44,256 nucleotides of DNA. Source: Roseovarius sp. UBA6217 (GTDB lineage Bacteria; Pseudomonadota; Alphaproteobacteria; Rhodobacterales; Rhodobacteraceae). The position numbers and the translations under genes were made by a program. This document shows positions 42,041 through 44,256 of the stretch, piece after piece. Below the pieces are notes generated by a model. That model did not search any database. It saw only the letters and a list, made by a program, of their open reading frames with translations, and had not been told where the DNA came from. Numbering within the stretch: position 1 is the stretch's first letter; every line of letters begins with the position of its first letter. Where the stretch lies: assembly GCA_002421985.1 (NCBI GenBank), contig DISF01000056.1, forward strand, positions 46,157 through 90,412, read 5' to 3'.

Positions 42041-42360
42041 CGGGTCGCTACGCGTCGCCAGTCCTTGAGTCTGCCGAACATGATCTCGATCCTATTGCGA
42101 CGTTTGTATCGGCGTTTGTCGTATTTGACTGGGACCTTGCGCGCCTTGCGACCGGGAATGCAGGCCCTGATCCCCTTGGCTTGCAGGGCTTCTCGGAACC
42201 AGTCGGCATCGTAGCCTCGATCGGCGAGCAGCCATTGTGCGGCGGGCAGGCCACCGAGAAGGGCTGCCGCACCGGTGTAGTCACTCACCTGGCCCGCAGA
42301 CATGAAGAACCGGATCGGACGACCAAGTGTGTCGGTCACCGCGTGCAGCTTGGTGTTCAT
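41971..42360 (-). CDS. IS5-family transposase, OrfB part
   Basis: This 129-aa C-terminal half of the transposase carries the second Asp of the DDE triad in LLADRGYDADWFREAL and the Glu in RRNRIEIMFGRLKDWRR. It is expressed as a fusion to OrfA after a -1 frameshift at the A5G4 slippery run (42396-42404); in the shifted frame GRLIGRTKGGMNTKLHAV joins the two halves. DDE transposition of the element is the role. Confidence 0.9.
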   Translation of the reverse strand: MNTKLHAVTDTLGRPIRFFMSAGQVSDYTGAAALLGGLPAAQWLLADRGYDADWFREALQAKGIRACIPGRKARKVPVKYDKRRYKRRNRIEIMFGRLKDWRRVATRYDRCPKVFLSATALAATVLFWL

Positions 42361-42380
42361 TCCGCCCTTGGTTCGACCGA

Positions 42381-42728
42381 TCAGCCGTCCACATACCCCT
42401 TTTTCGCCCGCAGGCTCGAGGCCGTGCGGTGCGCTTTGAGATAGGTCGCGTCGATCATGATCGTTGTCGGTTCCGCCGCTTCGGCTGTCAGCCCCTCGAA
42501 GATCCGCGCGAACACGCCCATCTCGCTCCAGCGCTTCCAGCGGTTGTAGAGTGTCTTGGCGGGGCCATATTCTTTCGGCGCATCACACCAGCGCAACCCA
42601 TTGCGATTGATGAAGATTATTCCGCTCAGAACGCGCCGGTCATCGACATGAGGCCGGCCATGGCTCTTCGGAAAGTATGCCTGGAGGCGCGCCATTTGCG
42701 CGTCAGTCAGCCAGAAAAGATTGCTCAT
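42381..42728 (-). CDS. IS5-family transposase, OrfA part
   Basis: This protein of about 115 aa starts FWLTDAQMARLQAYFPKSHG, followed by LRWCDAPKEYGPAKTLYNRW and the first catalytic Asp in IMIDATYLKAHRTA. Its 3' end carries the AAAAAGGGG run typical of programmed -1 frameshifting in IS427-type elements. The ATG at 42728 was chosen because the family begins there; a longer frame reaches 42779 inside the IS end. Confidence 0.9.
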   Translation of the reverse strand: MSNLFWLTDAQMARLQAYFPKSHGRPHVDDRRVLSGIIFINRNGLRWCDAPKEYGPAKTLYNRWKRWSEMGVFARIFEGLTAEAAEPTTIMIDATYLKAHRTASSLRAKKGYVDG

Positions 42729-42801
42729 CATGCCCCCCATAGTTGGAGAGCGTGAATCACGCCGCCGCCGCCGGTGCAAGCCGATTAATGGGTCCTGAGC
42801 C

Positions 42802-43136
42802 TAAGCGAAGCCGATAGGCTGGCAAGAGGGAACCAGCGTCAAACCCGCCGACCGATTCATTTCAAACGGTGGACACGGCGGGACCCGCCCCATCCGACGG
42901 CGACGGCGCTCTCGCCCCTCCCCGAGGGCTGAGATTATGTTCCCCAGCTTGAACCAAGGGCGGGGTCGAACGGAGGAAGCGCACGACGCGGCGGTTACCG
43001 TCGCGCTCTTCCCTGGGAACGACATGCGGTGATCGACCGCCTCAAGACACGAAGTTGGAATTTCCGGCCTCGCGCCCAGCCGTCAAATCGTGCAAAACTA
43101 TCATTCCATTTTTGACGCCACTTTTAGAAACATAGT
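42802..43136. other. Interval between IS element and HTH-methyltransferase gene
   Basis: No recognisable gene. A 74-codon minus-strand frame (42801-43025) has no known family. The last 50 bp before the next gene are AT-rich (for example cattccatttttgacgccac) and may hold its promoter, but no convincing -35/-10 pair with standard spacing was seen. Confidence 0.4.
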
Positions 43137-44093
43137 TTGACACCATTCACTCTCCCCATCCGCGCCCGCCGCCGAGATATCGGCTTCACGCAAGCCACCG
43201 TCGCCATGGAAGCGGGCATCAGTATCCCCGCCCTTCGCAATCTTGAAAGGGGCCGCGGCAGCATTGGCTCGCTTGCGCGGGTGCTGCCGGCGCTCGAACT
43301 GCGCTGGTCTTGGACGGAGGAGGGTCATGCCGGCCCGGCCCTGGCCGAGCGGCGGCGCGCCGCTGGCCTGAGCCAGAGCGCACTCGCGATCCGGGTCGGG
43401 TGTTCGAGGCCGACGATCCATGCGCTGGAGCGGGATCTGACCGGTCGGGTCGAGACGCTGCTGCGGGTGTTGGCGATGCTCGGGATCCGGAACGCGGTGA
43501 AAGCCGCCTCGAGCCCGAAGAAGCCGGGGCTCGTTCCGGCCCGCAACGCGCCAGACCGGGATCGCGTGATGACGCCCCCTGCCCTTGCGGCCGCGGTCAT
43601 CGGTCACTTTGCCGACCGGATTTTTGGCCGCGTGCTCGATCCGGCGCGCGGCGCGGGCGCATTCCATGATCAGCTGCCCGCGCATCTCGAGCGGTCCTGG
43701 TGCGACCTTGAGGACGGGCGGGATTTCCTGGAATGGGACGCGCAGGTCGACTGGATCATCACCAACCCGCCCTGGTCGAAGATCCGCGACTTCACACAGC
43801 ACGCGATGACGGTGGCCGATCATATCGTGTGGCTCGTGCCGATCGTGAACATCACGACCAAGGCCCGGCTGCGAGATCTGAACGCGCATGGGTTCGGGAT
43901 CGCCGAGCTGGTGCTGATCGACACGCCGCGCGGCTGGCCGCAAAGCGGGTTTCAGCTGGTCGCCGCCTATCTGCAGCGCGGCTACGCGGGCGATTGGCGG
44001 GTCTCGCGGCTGGCCGATGTGGCGATCGAAGGCGGCCTGTCGGCGCTGACCGAGATCCGCGACGATCTCGACGCACGCGCGATGGGCAGCTGA
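43137..44093 (+). CDS. Tandem XRE-type HTH domains fused to an adenine-methyltransferase-like domain
   Basis: The 318-aa product carries two XRE-like helix-turn-helix domains (7-54, RARRRDIGFTQATVAMEAGI; and 67-114, AERRRAAGLSQSALAIRVGC). A linker leads to a methyltransferase-like domain with motif I DPARGAGAF (168-176) and motif IV NPPW (210-213, in WIITNPPWSKI). NPPW marks N6-adenine amino-methyltransferases. No endonuclease gene is visible beside it in the window. The start is a TTG at 43137 without a Shine-Dalgarno, so translation may be leaderless or the true start is slightly different. It could be an orphan regulator-methylase that reads a specific site; the catalytic role is inferred from two motifs only. 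Confidence 0.75.
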   Translation: MTPFTLPIRARRRDIGFTQATVAMEAGISIPALRNLERGRGSIGSLARVLPALELRWSWTEEGHAGPALAERRRAAGLSQSALAIRVGCSRPTIHALERDLTGRVETLLRVLAMLGIRNAVKAASSPKKPGLVPARNAPDRDRVMTPPALAAAVIGHFADRIFGRVLDPARGAGAFHDQLPAHLERSWCDLEDGRDFLEWDAQVDWIITNPPWSKIRDFTQHAMTVADHIVWLVPIVNITTKARLRDLNAHGFGIAELVLIDTPRGWPQSGFQLVAAYLQRGYAGDWRVSRLADVAIEGGLSALTEIRDDLDARAMGS

Positions 44094-44256
44094 CGACGGG
44101 TCCGGCCATGCGGCCGACCAGCCGTTCCGGGCGCATCTCAATCCGATAACAGGCCAGTCCCACAAACCGCGACCGCCCTCATAAGCGCGCCGCCTCTCGA
44201 TCCTCGCGCCTTGGCGCGGGGCTGTTGCAAGGATGGCGTGCCATCCGCGCAGTTGG
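44094..44256. other. Window end, no gene seen
   Basis: Nothing recognisable as a gene; a short cgcgcc/ggcgcg hairpin near 44209-44222 could be a terminator for the preceding gene. Confidence 0.3.

Larger units (their letters stand above)
41961..42801 (-). mobile_element. IS5-family (IS427-type) insertion sequence, 841 bp
   Basis: Terminal inverted repeats start ggctcaggac at both ends: left 41961-41976 reads ggctcaggactcataa, and the right end read inward is ggctcaggacccatta. TA at 41959-41960 and 42802-42803 is the 2-bp target duplication usual for the IS427 group. Two overlapping-phase transposase frames lie between. The element looks complete and intact. Confidence 0.93.

Noticed and set aside
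22686..44256. Second copy of the tRNA-Asn 3' end (attR) or a CRISPR array
   Set aside because: Reading the downstream sequence I found no second gttcgatccctaccgccgga and no regularly spaced repeats.

Overview
The window looks like chromosomal DNA of a Rhodobacteraceae (Roseobacter-group) alphaproteobacterium. This is inferred from high GC, the miaB-phoH-ybeY-corC gene order, the BamB/Der pair, typical family members (TIGR01459 HAD hydrolase, YdcH/DUF465, thermonuclease with C-terminal tail domain) and alphaproteobacterial codon use. No taxon was confirmed by search.

Bases 1-22.7 kb are mostly core genome. On the minus strand are miaB, two small envelope proteins sharing one uncharacterised domain, a PhoH-family ATPase, ybeY and the start of a CorC/HlyC protein. 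Then come three glycosyltransferase-like loci, a DUF465 protein, a secreted nuclease, and a decayed stretch (7.75-8.8 kb) with a frameshifted ProW-type permease and an arginase/ornithine-cyclodeaminase deletion chimera. Next are der, bamB and a YfgM-like protein, a carboxylesterase/AlkA pair, a HAD hydrolase, a MaoC dehydratase, a DEAD-box helicase, an orphan histidine kinase and a metallo-beta-lactamase-fold hydrolase.

A tRNA-Asn gene at 22,611-22,685 marks the start of an accessory region that runs to the window end. It holds a tyrosine integrase immediately after the tRNA, a perfect 22-bp inverted repeat, an FtsH-like protease remnant, and a small ORF coupled to a large serine recombinase. 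The recombinase reading frame ends inside a 24-bp copy of a tRNA 3' end (read as initiator tRNA-fMet), an apparent attachment-site scar. No second copy of the tRNA-Asn end was found, so the right border is probably outside the window.

The centrepiece is a minus-strand two-partner-secretion / contact-dependent-inhibition (CDI) locus at 28.0-41.0 kb. In transcription order it encodes an 850-aa FHA-like exoprotein without a toxin, one FhaC/CdiB-type transporter, a periplasmic Sel1-repeat protein, a 2,427-aa CdiA-like effector, and a 116-aa candidate immunity protein overlapping the effector by 4 nt. The likely logic is that one transporter exports two exoproteins, the large one delivers a C-terminal toxin to neighbouring cells, and the last gene protects the producer. 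I could not assign the toxin and immunity families.

Divergent from this operon are an IalB-family protein and a small lipoprotein whose extreme 3' end carries an IS5/IS427-type insertion with a TA duplication. The window ends with an unusual protein fusing two XRE-type helix-turn-helix domains to an adenine-methyltransferase-like domain.
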